A stretch of 64,000 nucleotides of DNA from Rugamonas sp. A1-17 (GTDB taxonomy: Bacteria; Pseudomonadota; Gammaproteobacteria; Burkholderiales; Burkholderiaceae_D), in assembly GCA_025548565.1 (NCBI GenBank), contig JAJLPB010000003.1:186001-250000 (forward strand), written 5' to 3'. The notes beneath the pieces were generated by a model. It did no database searches and was not told where the DNA came from. It worked only from the letters and a program-made list of their open reading frames with translations. How positions within the stretch are numbered: position 1 is the stretch's first letter; each line of letters opens with the position of its first letter. Shown here piece by piece: positions 43,587 to 52,147 of the stretch. Both the position numbers and the translations under genes were made by a program.

Positions 43587-44777
43587 TTATGCTTCCGGTA
43601 GATGATCGATGCCGATGCGGCCAGCGCTGGCGGGACGTTCGTGCGGCTCGGCAGGAGCCGACAACACGTCGGCCACTTGCACGCCGCTGAAATCGCACAC
43701 CAGCACGCGGAGCTGGAATGCGCGGCCGTAGCGGTCCGGTGCGGTCAGGGTGTCGATGGCGGCTTGCGCCAGCGCGTGGTGGAAGGCGTCGCCGAGGCCA
43801 CGCTCCACCATCAGCTCCGCGCCGAAGCGCGCCGTTTCGGCGGCGGCCATGGCGGCGCAGTCCTCCGGCGTGGCGCCGATGCGGCGCGCTACCTCGGCCA
43901 CCAGGTCGGTGTCGACTTCGCTGCGGTTGGCGTGGGTGATGGTTTCGCCCTGCGCGATCTTGGTCAGCTTGCCCACCATGACGCACAGCACCACCAGTTC
44001 TATGCCCTGCGCCACTACTTCATCCAACGCATAGCGCAGGAAGTCGCCCATCTGCACGAAGCAGGCCGCCGGCAGTTCCGGGCGTTCCGCGCGCAGTGCC
44101 GTCATGGCGAAGGTTTCGGTGCGGCCGCCGGTGGTCAGCGCCACGACGCCGTGGCCGGCGGTGGCGGCCACCTGTATGCCCTGCACCACGCTGGCGCGCC
44201 ACGCGGCGGTCGAATAGGGTTTGACGATGCCGGTGGTGCCGAGGATGCTGATGCCGCCCAGGATGCCCAAGCGGGCATTGGTGGTCTTCTTCGCCATCAC
44301 CTGGCCGTCCGGTACGCTGATGGTCACTTCGATGCCGTGCACCGCCAGCAGCTCCGGTGCGGCTTCGCGCATGTTGTCGGCGATGTTCTTGCGCGGCGCG
44401 GGGTTGATGGCCGGGCCGCCCACTTCAAGGCCCAGCCCTTTCATCGTGACCGTGCCGACGCCGTCGCCCGCCACGTACGACACCACGCCGGCCTGACCGG
44501 GAAGCAGGCGCAGGTCGACCGTCATGTGGGCGCCGTCGGTGCAATCGGGATCGTCGCCGGCGAATTTGACGACCATGGCATGCGCGCGGCCTGGCTCGCA
44601 GCGGCCGTCGTGAATGGCGAACACCACGCGGCTGCCGTTGGGCAGCAGGCTCTCGATTTCTTCCGGCACCCGTCCGTGGACGAGGCCCAGCACCGCGGCG
44701 CGTGCCGCAGCCGCGGAGCAGGCGCCGGTGGTGAAACCGGTGCGGGTGCCACGTTCGGCAGCCGCTTTCTCCTTCAT
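43587..44777 (-). CDS. cbiD: Cobalt-precorrin-5B C1-methyltransferase
   Basis: 396 residues from the ATG at 44777, which overlaps the CbiC stop. RTGFTTGACSAAAARAAVLG, GGPAINPAPRKNI and GRTETFAMTALRAE identify CbiD. It methylates C1 in the cobalt-early pathway and is one of its diagnostic enzymes, unlike the CobF-based oxygen route. Length is normal for the family. Confidence 0.95.
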   Translation of the reverse strand: MKEKAAAERGTRTGFTTGACSAAAARAAVLGLVHGRVPEEIESLLPNGSRVVFAIHDGRCEPGRAHAMVVKFAGDDPDCTDGAHMTVDLRLLPGQAGVVSYVAGDGVGTVTMKGLGLEVGGPAINPAPRKNIADNMREAAPELLAVHGIEVTISVPDGQVMAKKTTNARLGILGGISILGTTGIVKPYSTAAWRASVVQGIQVAATAGHGVVALTTGGRTETFAMTALRAERPELPAACFVQMGDFLRYALDEVVAQGIELVVLCVMVGKLTKIAQGETITHANRSEVDTDLVAEVARRIGATPEDCAAMAAAETARFGAELMVERGLGDAFHHALAQAAIDTLTAPDRYGRAFQLRVLVCDFSGVQVADVLSAPAEPHERPASAGRIGIDHLPEA

Positions 44778-45451
44778 GCCATCGCCTTTTGACGTGCTTC
44801 GGCCAATGCCAGCAGCGCGTGCAGCGTGGCCACCACCAGCGTGGATCCGCCCTTGCGGCCACGGATGACGATCCACGGCACGTCGCCGACTTCGGCCATC
44901 AAGTCCTTGGATTCGGCGGCGGAGACAAAGCCCACCGGCATGCCGACCACCAGCGCCGGGCGCACGCCTTCCTCACGGATCAGGCGCACCAACTCGATCA
45001 ACGCGGTGGGCGCGTTGCCGATGCCGACGATGGCCTTGTCCAGCAAGCCCAGTCGATGTGCCTTGCGCATGGCTTGGACGGCGCGGGTGGTGTCTTCCTT
45101 TTGCGCGGTGGCGATGACGTCGGCGTCGCTGATGAACTGGTGGGTCTTCATGCCGAAGTGCGCGAGGCGCGGCTGCGAGAGACCGGAACAGATCATCTCC
45201 ACGTCCGCCACGACCGGCGCGCCGCCGGCCAGCATGGCGTTGATGCCGGCTTCCACGGCGTCCGCATGGAAGGCGGTCAGGCCGTTGAAGTCGAAGTCCG
45301 CGTTGGCGTGGATCATGCGGCGCACGATGGGCCATTGGCTTTCGGTGTAGCTATGCGGGCCGGCTTCGGCGTCGATGATGGCGAAGCTGTCATGCTCGAT
45401 CGCCTGCCCGGCGCGGGTCAGCTGTTCGGTGACGGTGTTCACGGTGCTCAT
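44774..45451 (-). CDS. cbiC: Precorrin-8X / cobalt-precorrin-8 methylmutase
   Basis: 225 residues. IEHDSFAIIDAEAGPHSYTE and QWPIVRRMIHANADFDF include the catalytic His of CbiC/CobH, which moves a methyl from C11 to C12. Also GMPVGFVSAAESKDLM near the end. ATGA overlaps on both sides within the operon. Confidence 0.95.
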   Translation of the reverse strand: MSTVNTVTEQLTRAGQAIEHDSFAIIDAEAGPHSYTESQWPIVRRMIHANADFDFNGLTAFHADAVEAGINAMLAGGAPVVADVEMICSGLSQPRLAHFGMKTHQFISDADVIATAQKEDTTRAVQAMRKAHRLGLLDKAIVGIGNAPTALIELVRLIREEGVRPALVVGMPVGFVSAAESKDLMAEVGDVPWIVIRGRKGGSTLVVATLHALLALAEARQKAMA

Positions 45452-46350
45452 GCCGGCTGCGCCTCCGCGTGGTCGTGATGCGGATGCACATGAACCTCGT
45501 GCGTGTGCGCGTGCGAGTGGCCGTGGCCCAGGTCATGCGCGATTTCGCGGTAGCTGCAGCCGTCGCATGGCAGGCGGCTGTCCGGCACGCCGGCCCGCAG
45601 GTCTTCCACGCGCTGGTCCATCAGCTCGAAAATCTCGTTCTCGAAGCCGAAATGTTCGGAGCAGGCAAAGCGCACTTGTGGATACTGGCCGCGCAGATGC
45701 TCCACCTGGCGGTGGATGCGCTGCATCAGGGTGCCGGTGTACAGGTAGTAGGGCAGCACCACGATCTGGCGCATGCCCAGCATGACCTGGCGTTGCACCA
45801 CTTTTTCAAGACGCGGCCAGGTGATGCCGGTGAAGGCCAGGTCGACGAGCTCATGATCACCTTCCTCCAGCAGCCAGCGGGCCATCTTGGCCATCTCGCC
45901 GTTGGCGCCACGGTCGGACGAACCGCGTCCCAGCACCACCACGCCGGTGGTGGTCGGATCGGGCATGTCCAGCGTATTCATGGCCTTGCGCAGGCGGCGC
46001 TTGAGGATCGTCAGGATAGGATCGCAGGCGGTGAGGTGAGGTGCCAGCAGGATCTCGGTCTGCGGGCAGGCAAGCCGCGCGTGCTCGATCGCTTCCGGTA
46101 TCTCCATCTTGACGTGGCCGGCCGCGTTCAGGATCAGCGGCACCACCAGCACGCGGCGCGAGCTGCGCGCGGCGTCCAGCAGCGCGGCATTCATCTCCGG
46201 AGGAGCGAATTCGATGAAGCACAACTCGATGCGCCAATCCGGGCGGCGTGCGCGCCACTGGCTGGTGAATTCGCGGATCTCCTGGTTGCCGGAATCCTCG
46301 CGGGAACCATGGCCGACAATCAGGATTGTGTCCTTGCTTACTGGGTTCAT
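45448..46350 (-). CDS. cbiX: Sirohydrochlorin cobaltochelatase with His-rich tail
   Basis: 300 residues, the long (CbiX-L) form with two chelatase halves: ILIVGHGSREDSGNQEIREF and TGVVVLGRGSSDRGANGEMA, each with metal/substrate His. The C-terminus has CDGC and then a run of His pairs (HGHSHAHTHEVHVHPHHDH). Such tails in CbiX bind metal and are thought to hold cobalt or nickel before insertion. It inserts cobalt early in the pathway, right beside the cobalt importer genes. Confidence 0.93.
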   Translation of the reverse strand: MNPVSKDTILIVGHGSREDSGNQEIREFTSQWRARRPDWRIELCFIEFAPPEMNAALLDAARSSRRVLVVPLILNAAGHVKMEIPEAIEHARLACPQTEILLAPHLTACDPILTILKRRLRKAMNTLDMPDPTTTGVVVLGRGSSDRGANGEMAKMARWLLEEGDHELVDLAFTGITWPRLEKVVQRQVMLGMRQIVVLPYYLYTGTLMQRIHRQVEHLRGQYPQVRFACSEHFGFENEIFELMDQRVEDLRAGVPDSRLPCDGCSYREIAHDLGHGHSHAHTHEVHVHPHHDHAEAQPA

Positions 46351-47132
46351 GCGCTCGCCTTTCTGAAACGATGGGTAAATGTTGGGTCATATAATTTGGA
46401 GCGCGCCAGCGTCTCCCAATGCAGCGCGCCCAGGGTGGGGCTGGCGACGATCATCGCCTGGCTGGCGATGCCGGCCTCCCGGCAGCGCTGCTTGATGTCG
46501 GCCAGCGTGCCGCGCACGATCTTCTGCTCGCCGGGCCAACTGGCCTTGTGCACCACCAGCATCGGCGCGTCCTCGGCCCAGCCGGCGGCGCGCAGCGCGG
46601 TTTCCACCTTGTGCATCAGCGTGATCGACAGGAAGATGCACAGCGTGGTGCGGTGCGCGGCCAGGCTGGCGAGGTCTTCGCCTTCCGGCATCGGCGTGCG
46701 GCCTTCGACGCGGGTGAGGATGACGGTTTGCGTCACCTCGGGCAGCGTCATGGATTCGCCGGCGGCCGCCATCGAGGCCATTGCCGACGACACGCCCGGC
46801 ACCACGGACCATTCGATGCCTGCTTCGCCGAGCGGGCGCGCCAGTTCGATCAGCGCGCCGTACAGCGCGGGATCGCCGGTCTGCAGGCGCACCACGGTGG
46901 CGTGGATGCGCGCCTGCTCGATCAGCCATGCGGTCATTTCTTCCAGCGTCATATCCTTGGAATCGCGGATGGCGCAACCGGGCGGCGCGTACAGCGTGAC
47001 AGCGCGGTCCACCAGCGAGCCGGCGAACAGCACGGCGCCCGCCTGCGACAGCAGCTTCTGGCCTTTGATGGTGATCAGTTCCGGGTCACCGGGGCCTGCG
47101 CCTACGAACCAGATTTTGCCGAGAGATGTCAT
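46347..47132 (-). CDS. cobM: Precorrin-4 / cobalt-precorrin-4 C11-methyltransferase
   Basis: 261 residues from the ATG at 47132. IWFVGAGPGDPELITIKGQK, VVRLQTGDPALYGALIE and SVVPGVSSAMASMAAAGES identify CobM/CbiF. It methylates C11 of the contracted ring. Stop and start overlap CbiX and CbiO by 4 bases each. Confidence 0.94.
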   Translation of the reverse strand: MTSLGKIWFVGAGPGDPELITIKGQKLLSQAGAVLFAGSLVDRAVTLYAPPGCAIRDSKDMTLEEMTAWLIEQARIHATVVRLQTGDPALYGALIELARPLGEAGIEWSVVPGVSSAMASMAAAGESMTLPEVTQTVILTRVEGRTPMPEGEDLASLAAHRTTLCIFLSITLMHKVETALRAAGWAEDAPMLVVHKASWPGEQKIVRGTLADIKQRCREAGIASQAMIVASPTLGALHWETLARSKLYDPTFTHRFRKASA

Positions 47133-47986
47133 GCGGTGATTACTCCTGAATGTTTTTGTGCGCGCAGCGTGTCGAGCAAGGCGTCGACGCTGCGCGGGGC
47201 GGGGCCAGTGGGCAGCACGCCGAGTTCGATCAGCTCCGCATGTAGCGCCAGCGCGGCCGGTGGACGCTGGCCGGCGGCGTGCAGCACGTCCGCTTGCGCG
47301 CACAGTGTCTGCGCCGGGCCGGAGGCGATGCAGCGGCCGCCCGCCATCACGTGGATGTCGTCGGCCCAGCGGAAGGCGAAGTCGATGTCGTGCGTGGACA
47401 GCAGCACGGTGACGCCGCGCGAGGCCAACTGGTCGAGCAGGGCGGCGAGCTCGGTTTGCATGGGCGCGTCGAGGCCTGCCATGGGTTCGTCCAGCAGCAG
47501 CACGTCCGGTTGCATCGCCAGCACGCCGGCGATGCAGACGCGCTTCTTCTGGCCGAAACTCAGTTGATGCACCGCGCGACGGGCGTGGCTGCGCAAGCCC
47601 ACCGCATCCAATGCGGCAGCCACGCGGGCGCGCACCTTGTCCGCGTCCAGCCCGAGGTTGAGCGGGCCGAATGAGACGTCCTCCTCGACCAGCGCCGAGA
47701 ACAGCTGGCGGTCCGGGTTCTGGAACACCAGTCCCACGCGGCTGCGCAGCGCCGTGAGTCCGGAGCGGCTGTAATCGAAGGGCTGGCCATCGATGCGCAG
47801 CTGGCCGGCGGTGGGGCGCAGCAGGCCGTTCAGATGCTGCAGCACGGTGGTCTTGCCGGCGCCGTTCGCGCCCAGCAGCGCGTAGCGGCGGCCACGGTGC
47901 AGCGTCAGGCTGCAATCGTGCAGGCCCTTGCTGCCGTCGGGGTAGACATGGGCGACGGTTTGCAGTTCCAGTATCGGGGGATTCAC
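47129..47986 (-). CDS. cbiO: Cobalt ECF transporter ATPase
   Basis: 285 residues from a GTG at 47986 overlapping the CbiQ stop (GTGA). Walker A LLGANGAGKTT, signature LSFGQKKRVCIAGVLAMQ, Walker B VLLLDEPMAGLD. VGLVFQNPDRQLFSALVEED is the Q-helix region typical of ECF ATPases. It powers cobalt uptake with CbiM/N/Q. A C-terminal extension of about 50 residues is usual for CbiO. Confidence 0.94.
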   Translation of the reverse strand: MNPPILELQTVAHVYPDGSKGLHDCSLTLHRGRRYALLGANGAGKTTVLQHLNGLLRPTAGQLRIDGQPFDYSRSGLTALRSRVGLVFQNPDRQLFSALVEEDVSFGPLNLGLDADKVRARVAAALDAVGLRSHARRAVHQLSFGQKKRVCIAGVLAMQPDVLLLDEPMAGLDAPMQTELAALLDQLASRGVTVLLSTHDIDFAFRWADDIHVMAGGRCIASGPAQTLCAQADVLHAAGQRPPAALALHAELIELGVLPTGPAPRSVDALLDTLRAQKHSGVITA

Positions 47987-48717
47987 AGGCGGTCTCCCAC
48001 GGCCAGCGCCACCAGCAGCGCGCCGGCCAGCGCGGCCACCATGCACTGGCGGCGCGCCTGCGGGTAGACCACCGGCAGGAAGCGCAGCGCTCCCTGGCAC
48101 ACGCGCGCGTCCGCCGCCATTTGCAATGCGGCGGCGCGTTGCCACACTTGCACCGCCATCTGCCCGGCCAGCAGGCCGGTCGAGCGCCAGGCCTGGCGCC
48201 AGCCGCGATAGCCGAGCCGCGCGCTTTGCGCGGTCACGCCTTCGTCCCACGCCTGGCGCAGCACGAACAGCATGCGATAGCACAGCACCATCATGTCGAG
48301 CAGGAGCTCCGGCATGCGCAGGCGGCGCATGAGCGCGAGCAGGCAGGGCATCGGTGTGCTGAGCACCAACCCTGACAGCGCGGCCAGCATGGCCAGCGAA
48401 CGCAATGCCGTGTGGACGACGACCGGCAGCATGGCGCCGGACCAGCGCCAGTCGCCCTGCGTGTCCGGGCCGAACAGCATGGCCGCGCAGGAGACCAGCA
48501 GGAAGCCGAGCGGCGGCAGCACGGTGGCGGCGTATGCGCGCAAAGGCACGCGCGCACCAGCCAAGGCGGCCAGCACGAGCACCGACGTCAGCGCGCCCAG
48601 CGCGGCCGGGCTGCGGGCCACCCAGGCCGCGACCACGCCGGCCAGCGCGAACAGCGCCTTGGCCGACGGCGCCACGTCGCGCCAGCGGCTGGCGTACGCG
48701 GTCGACTCAATCAGCAC
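47983..48717 (-). CDS. cbiQ: Cobalt ECF transporter transmembrane protein
   Basis: 244 residues, GTG start at 48717, overlapping the CbiN end by 11 bases. About five to six membrane helices and the coupling helix Ala-Arg-Gly-type motif in SARLGYRGWRQAWRS. It joins the ATPase to the substrate-binding CbiMN unit. Confidence 0.9.
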   Translation of the reverse strand: MLIESTAYASRWRDVAPSAKALFALAGVVAAWVARSPAALGALTSVLVLAALAGARVPLRAYAATVLPPLGFLLVSCAAMLFGPDTQGDWRWSGAMLPVVVHTALRSLAMLAALSGLVLSTPMPCLLALMRRLRMPELLLDMMVLCYRMLFVLRQAWDEGVTAQSARLGYRGWRQAWRSTGLLAGQMAVQVWQRAAALQMAADARVCQGALRFLPVVYPQARRQCMVAALAGALLVALAVGDRL

Positions 48718-49048
48718 GGCGGTCCTGCGTGGATGCGGCCTCGCGTCGCGCGCGTTCGCGGGCCACGGACGTACCGAGCCAGTAGCCGATCACGCCAGCG
48801 CCGATGGCCGCCTGCAGCGCGAACAGCAGCGACGCGATTTCGTCGCTGGCCGGCTCGAACACGGGCGTGAACCACGGCTTGTAACCTGGAGCGATGGCGC
48901 CGATAGCCTGCTGCGCGCGATTGTCCGCGCCGGTGAAGATGGCCGGCGCTTCGCCTCCGGGCGCCGCCGGCGGCGCGGTCGCCAGCCACAAAGGCAGCAC
49001 CGTCAGCAGCACCAGCGCCAGGCAGACCAGCCAGGTACGGGCCCTCAT
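48707..49048 (-). CDS. cbiN: Cobalt transport protein CbiN
   Basis: 113 residues with two transmembrane helices (about 5-23 and 78-97) around a loop of about 55 residues containing [20 protein letters not shown], the CbiN signature. It assists CbiM in cobalt loading. ATGA overlap with cbiM. Confidence 0.92.
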   Translation of the reverse strand: MRARTWLVCLALVLLTVLPLWLATAPPAAPGGEAPAIFTGADNRAQQAIGAIAPGYKPWFTPVFEPASDEIASLLFALQAAIGAGVIGYWLGTSVARERARREAASTQDRRAD

Positions 49049-49728
49049 GCGCCACCCTTGCGCGCACCGAGCGTCATCACGGGCAGCGCGCGCAGTTCAT
49101 GCGCATTGAAGCGGACCATCGCGTTCACCACCAGCAGCGTCAGCAGGCCTTCGCTGATGGCGATGGGCACCTGCGTCAGCGCGAAGATGCCGGCGAACTT
49201 GAAGAACGAAACGCTGAAGCCGCCGACTGCGGCAGGAAACGCCAGCGCCAGTTGGATCGAGGTGGTCACATACGTGGCCAGGTCGCCCAGGCACGCGGCC
49301 AGGAACACCGCCGGCGAACGCGAGAAGCCCAGCGCCGACGCCGCGCGCAGCACGCCATACGAGACAAACGGCCCGACAATCGCCATCGAAAACACATTCG
49401 CGCCCAGCGTCGTCAGGCCGCCGTGCGCCATCAGCAGCGCCTGGAACATGAGCACCACGAAGCCCACCGGCACCATCGCGGCGGGGCCGAACAAGGCGGC
49501 GCCCAGGCCCACGCCGGTCGGATGCGAACAACTGCCCGTGACCGACGGCAGCTTCAGGGCGGACAACAGGAACGCGAACGCCGCCGCCACGCCAAGCAGC
49601 ATGCGCCGCTCGGGATGTTGCTGCAGGTCGCGGCCGATGGAGCGCAAGCCCCAGGCCAGAAAAGGCAAGGAAACGGCTGCCCAGCCGAGCGCGTGCGCCG
49701 GAGGCAAAAAGCCTTCCATGATATGCAT
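49045..49728 (-). CDS. cbiM: Cobalt transport protein CbiM (substrate-specific component)
   Basis: 227 residues beginning [16 protein letters not shown]; the N-terminal Met-His pair is the known cobalt ligand of CbiM. Six to seven membrane helices, with [20 protein letters not shown] containing the second ligand His. First gene of the operon; GGGAGG precedes the ATG and the cobalamin riboswitch lies about 135 bases upstream. Confidence 0.94.
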   Translation of the reverse strand: MHIMEGFLPPAHALGWAAVSLPFLAWGLRSIGRDLQQHPERRMLLGVAAAFAFLLSALKLPSVTGSCSHPTGVGLGAALFGPAAMVPVGFVVLMFQALLMAHGGLTTLGANVFSMAIVGPFVSYGVLRAASALGFSRSPAVFLAACLGDLATYVTTSIQLALAFPAAVGGFSVSFFKFAGIFALTQVPIAISEGLLTLLVVNAMVRFNAHELRALPVMTLGARKGGA

Positions 49729-49861
49729 TCGAAACCTCCCGTCGAATGGTTTTTACGGACACCACGCGGGAGATGAAAGACGGTCGACGGGCGGCACGGG
49801 ACGTGCGCAAACGATCGATAGCGAATTCCCGTCACCCCGCGGAGATGATGCTGATTTTTTT

Positions 49862-50043
49862 GGGCCGGTATTCTGGCTGGCCTTCGTCCTTCTCCGTGTC
49901 TTCCCGCGGTTTAATGCAGTGACGTGATGACGGAGTCGTCTGGCTTACAGCAGCGGGGGCTGCACCGGAATGGCCGCGTGTTTCAGCGGCTTCACCGGTT
50001 TCCCGTTTAACGAGCGCTCCAAAGAGACGCTCGCACCCAAGCA
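49862..50043 (-). promoter_or_regulatory. Cobalamin riboswitch upstream of cbiM
   Basis: Read on the minus strand this has GGAAACCGGTG, then GGTGCAGCCCCCGC and GTAAGCC, then the conserved core ending in the B12 box AGCCAGAATACCGGCC (plus-strand 49863-49878). Order and spacing are those of the AdoCbl aptamer. Ligand binding would shut off the whole cobalt-uptake and corrin-ring operon. The expression platform lies in the 135 bases before cbiM, where the ribosome site GGGAGG could be masked. Confidence 0.92.
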
Positions 50044-50358
50044 TTGATCTTACACTAACGTTGCGCAATGTGCCAACACCGGACGCTGTGATCGCGGCGC
50101 GACAGGCGGCCGGTCCTGTGGAGACATTCGCTTGTTCCTGGGAGACAGTTACAGAGGCATGAGGTGCGCGCAACTTTCCCGGGGTAATATGAGCTGTTTG
50201 CTAACTTTATGTCGGCAGGCGATATCACGCAGTTGTAGTGGACGATGGCAACCAGGCCGCCGCGACGTGATGGCTCGCGCGGGCGCGGTCGCTGTCCGTC
50301 GCAACAGGAGAATAAACAACAATACGCCATCTCGCACATTCCTGATCGGAGACACCCC
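50044..50358. other. Spacer between riboswitch and SGNH esterase
   Basis: About 315 bases between the 5' end of the riboswitch and the esterase start, with no supported gene. It must hold the divergent promoters of the cobalamin operon and the esterase gene. I could not assign clear boxes. Confidence 0.4.
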
Positions 50359-51453
50359 ATGTCGTACACCCGCTTTCACAAGAAGTCGTTGCCTACGCTG
50401 TTGTCCTCGCTGTTCCTGCTCGCTGTCGCGGACCACGCGGCGGCCAGCACCCTGAACCAGAACGTTTCCTGGACCATCGACCGGGCCGGCACCTCCACCG
50501 TCTATCGCGTGGTGGCCTACGGCGATTCGATCTTCGCCGGCTACAACGGCTCCGTCACCAGCGCCGCCAAGTACTCGGCGCCGACGGTGGACGCGGAATA
50601 CCTGTCCGCGCTGTGGAACGCCGACATCGAGAGCGTGCGCCGCACCAAGTCCGGCGCGGTGGCTTCGGACGTGTACAACAACAAGATCGTGGCCGAGCGT
50701 TCGTATATGCAAGCGAGTAACACCCGCGTGGTGGCCTTCGAGATGTGCGGCAATGACGGACTGCAGGCCCGCACCGCCTTCAAGAGCCAGACCGGCACCT
50801 GCGACGACAGCGTGCTGACCGCGGCCGAAAGCAGTTGCAAGACCTATGTCGAAGCGGCGATGAACTACATCAACGCCAACGCCTATTCCGGCGTCAAGCT
50901 CAAGCTGGTGTCGAACCTGCATTACCCGGGCTACGACGCCGACAACGTGCAGAGCTCGTGCAAGGATGCGTCCACCGGCAAGACCGTGAACATGCAGGAC
51001 AAGTTCCTGCCCTCGTTGGCCCGGATCAACTTCTCGATGTGCGACCTGGCGCGGCAGAAGGGCTTCGCCTGCGCCGACAACTTCGCGCAGTACATGGGCG
51101 CCGATTACGACAGCAACGGCGACGGCAAGATCGATTCCGACGCGCTGCGCTACGTCGCCGGCGAGAGCCAGTCCAGCTATGTCACGCGCATCACCACCAC
51201 GCTGCGCTCGACGCTGCGCGACGCCAATGCGCACTTCGTATCGGCCGGCAGCAGCTACGACTACATCCAGTCCGACGACACCCATCCGACCTATTCCGGC
51301 AGCACCGTCACGGCTGGCCTGTTCGGCGGCAGCTCGGGTTCGGGCGCGCCGCGCTACACGTCCTTCTCGGCCGGCAAGAACCCGATCTGGAATCAGTACG
51401 GCCACGAGCGGATGGGCTGGGCGGTGTCGACCTACAACGTCGCCACGCCTTGA
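50359..51453 (+). CDS. Secreted SGNH/GDSL-type esterase
   Basis: 364 residues with a signal peptide ending near ADHAAA. Block I is VVAYGDSIFAGYNG (catalytic Ser), block III is FEMCGNDG (Asn) and block V is DDTHPTYSG (Asp and His), the full SGNH set. Members cleave acyl or acetyl esters of lipids, sugars or polysaccharides outside the cell. Between blocks III and V, DYDSNGDGKIDSDAL looks like an EF-hand/dockerin-type calcium loop. The ATG at 50359 is preceded by GGAGA. Confidence 0.85.
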   Translation: MSYTRFHKKSLPTLLSSLFLLAVADHAAASTLNQNVSWTIDRAGTSTVYRVVAYGDSIFAGYNGSVTSAAKYSAPTVDAEYLSALWNADIESVRRTKSGAVASDVYNNKIVAERSYMQASNTRVVAFEMCGNDGLQARTAFKSQTGTCDDSVLTAAESSCKTYVEAAMNYINANAYSGVKLKLVSNLHYPGYDADNVQSSCKDASTGKTVNMQDKFLPSLARINFSMCDLARQKGFACADNFAQYMGADYDSNGDGKIDSDALRYVAGESQSSYVTRITTTLRSTLRDANAHFVSAGSSYDYIQSDDTHPTYSGSTVTAGLFGGSSGSGAPRYTSFSAGKNPIWNQYGHERMGWAVSTYNVATP

Positions 51454-51473
51454 TGCGTGGGTGAGCTGATCCC

Positions 51474-52142
51474 TTGGACAAGCCTCCCGAGCGGCCCGAG
51501 GCCGGTAGCGAGAAACCGGGGGCCTGGCGTCCGCGCGCCGGCTTTCTGGCCGTGGCGCTGGTGTTGGCCGTGATTGGTTGCGGCGTGTTGGTCTACTTGA
51601 TCACCACGCCCGATCCCGGCATTGCCGGCGGTGGCGCGACGCCGCCGGTTGCGGCCAGCGCGGCGCCTGCGGCCGGCCCACCGCTTGCGCCTGTGCCGGC
51701 CACACCGCCGGTCGCGGCGCAAAATCCGCAGCGCCCGCCGGAAGGCGACGCCGATCCGACGCGCGACTTGAAAAGCTACGTTCCGCGCGGCGCCAATCCC
51801 ACCATGCCTGAAGTGATAGAGCGCCTGCATGAACGCGGCGTGTACAGCGGTCTCGGCGCGTTTTCGCCGCCGGGCACGCGTCCGCCCAAGGTCGGGCTGG
51901 CGGTGCCGGAGGACTTCGAGCTGCCGCCCGGTTACGTGCGCCACCACCAGGCCACCGATGATGGCCAGCGCATCGAAGCGATCCTGATGTTCGCGCCCGG
52001 TTTCCAACTGTACGACGCCGCCCACAATCCAATCGAGATGCCCAAGGACCGCGTGGTGCCGCCCGAGTTGGCGCCGCCCGGACTGCCGATCCGGCGCATC
52101 GTCATTCCTCCTCCCATCGAACCGGCCGCACCCGGCCGTTGA
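51474..52142 (+). CDS. Membrane-anchored Pro-rich protein of unknown function
   Basis: 222 residues if the TTG at 51474 is used; no ATG lies before the membrane segment. One transmembrane helix (about 26-45) is followed by a Pro/Ala-rich linker and a C-terminal domain of about 120 residues that is also rich in Pro (VPEDFELPPGYVRHHQATDD). No family recognised. Its stop (TGA at 52140-52142) is 5 bases before the ATG of the Lnt-like gene and 20 bases separate it from the esterase, so the three are likely co-transcribed. Confidence 0.65.
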   Translation: MDKPPERPEAGSEKPGAWRPRAGFLAVALVLAVIGCGVLVYLITTPDPGIAGGGATPPVAASAAPAAGPPLAPVPATPPVAAQNPQRPPEGDADPTRDLKSYVPRGANPTMPEVIERLHERGVYSGLGAFSPPGTRPPKVGLAVPEDFELPPGYVRHHQATDDGQRIEAILMFAPGFQLYDAAHNPIEMPKDRVVPPELAPPGLPIRRIVIPPPIEPAAPGR

Positions 52143-52147
52143 TCCGC

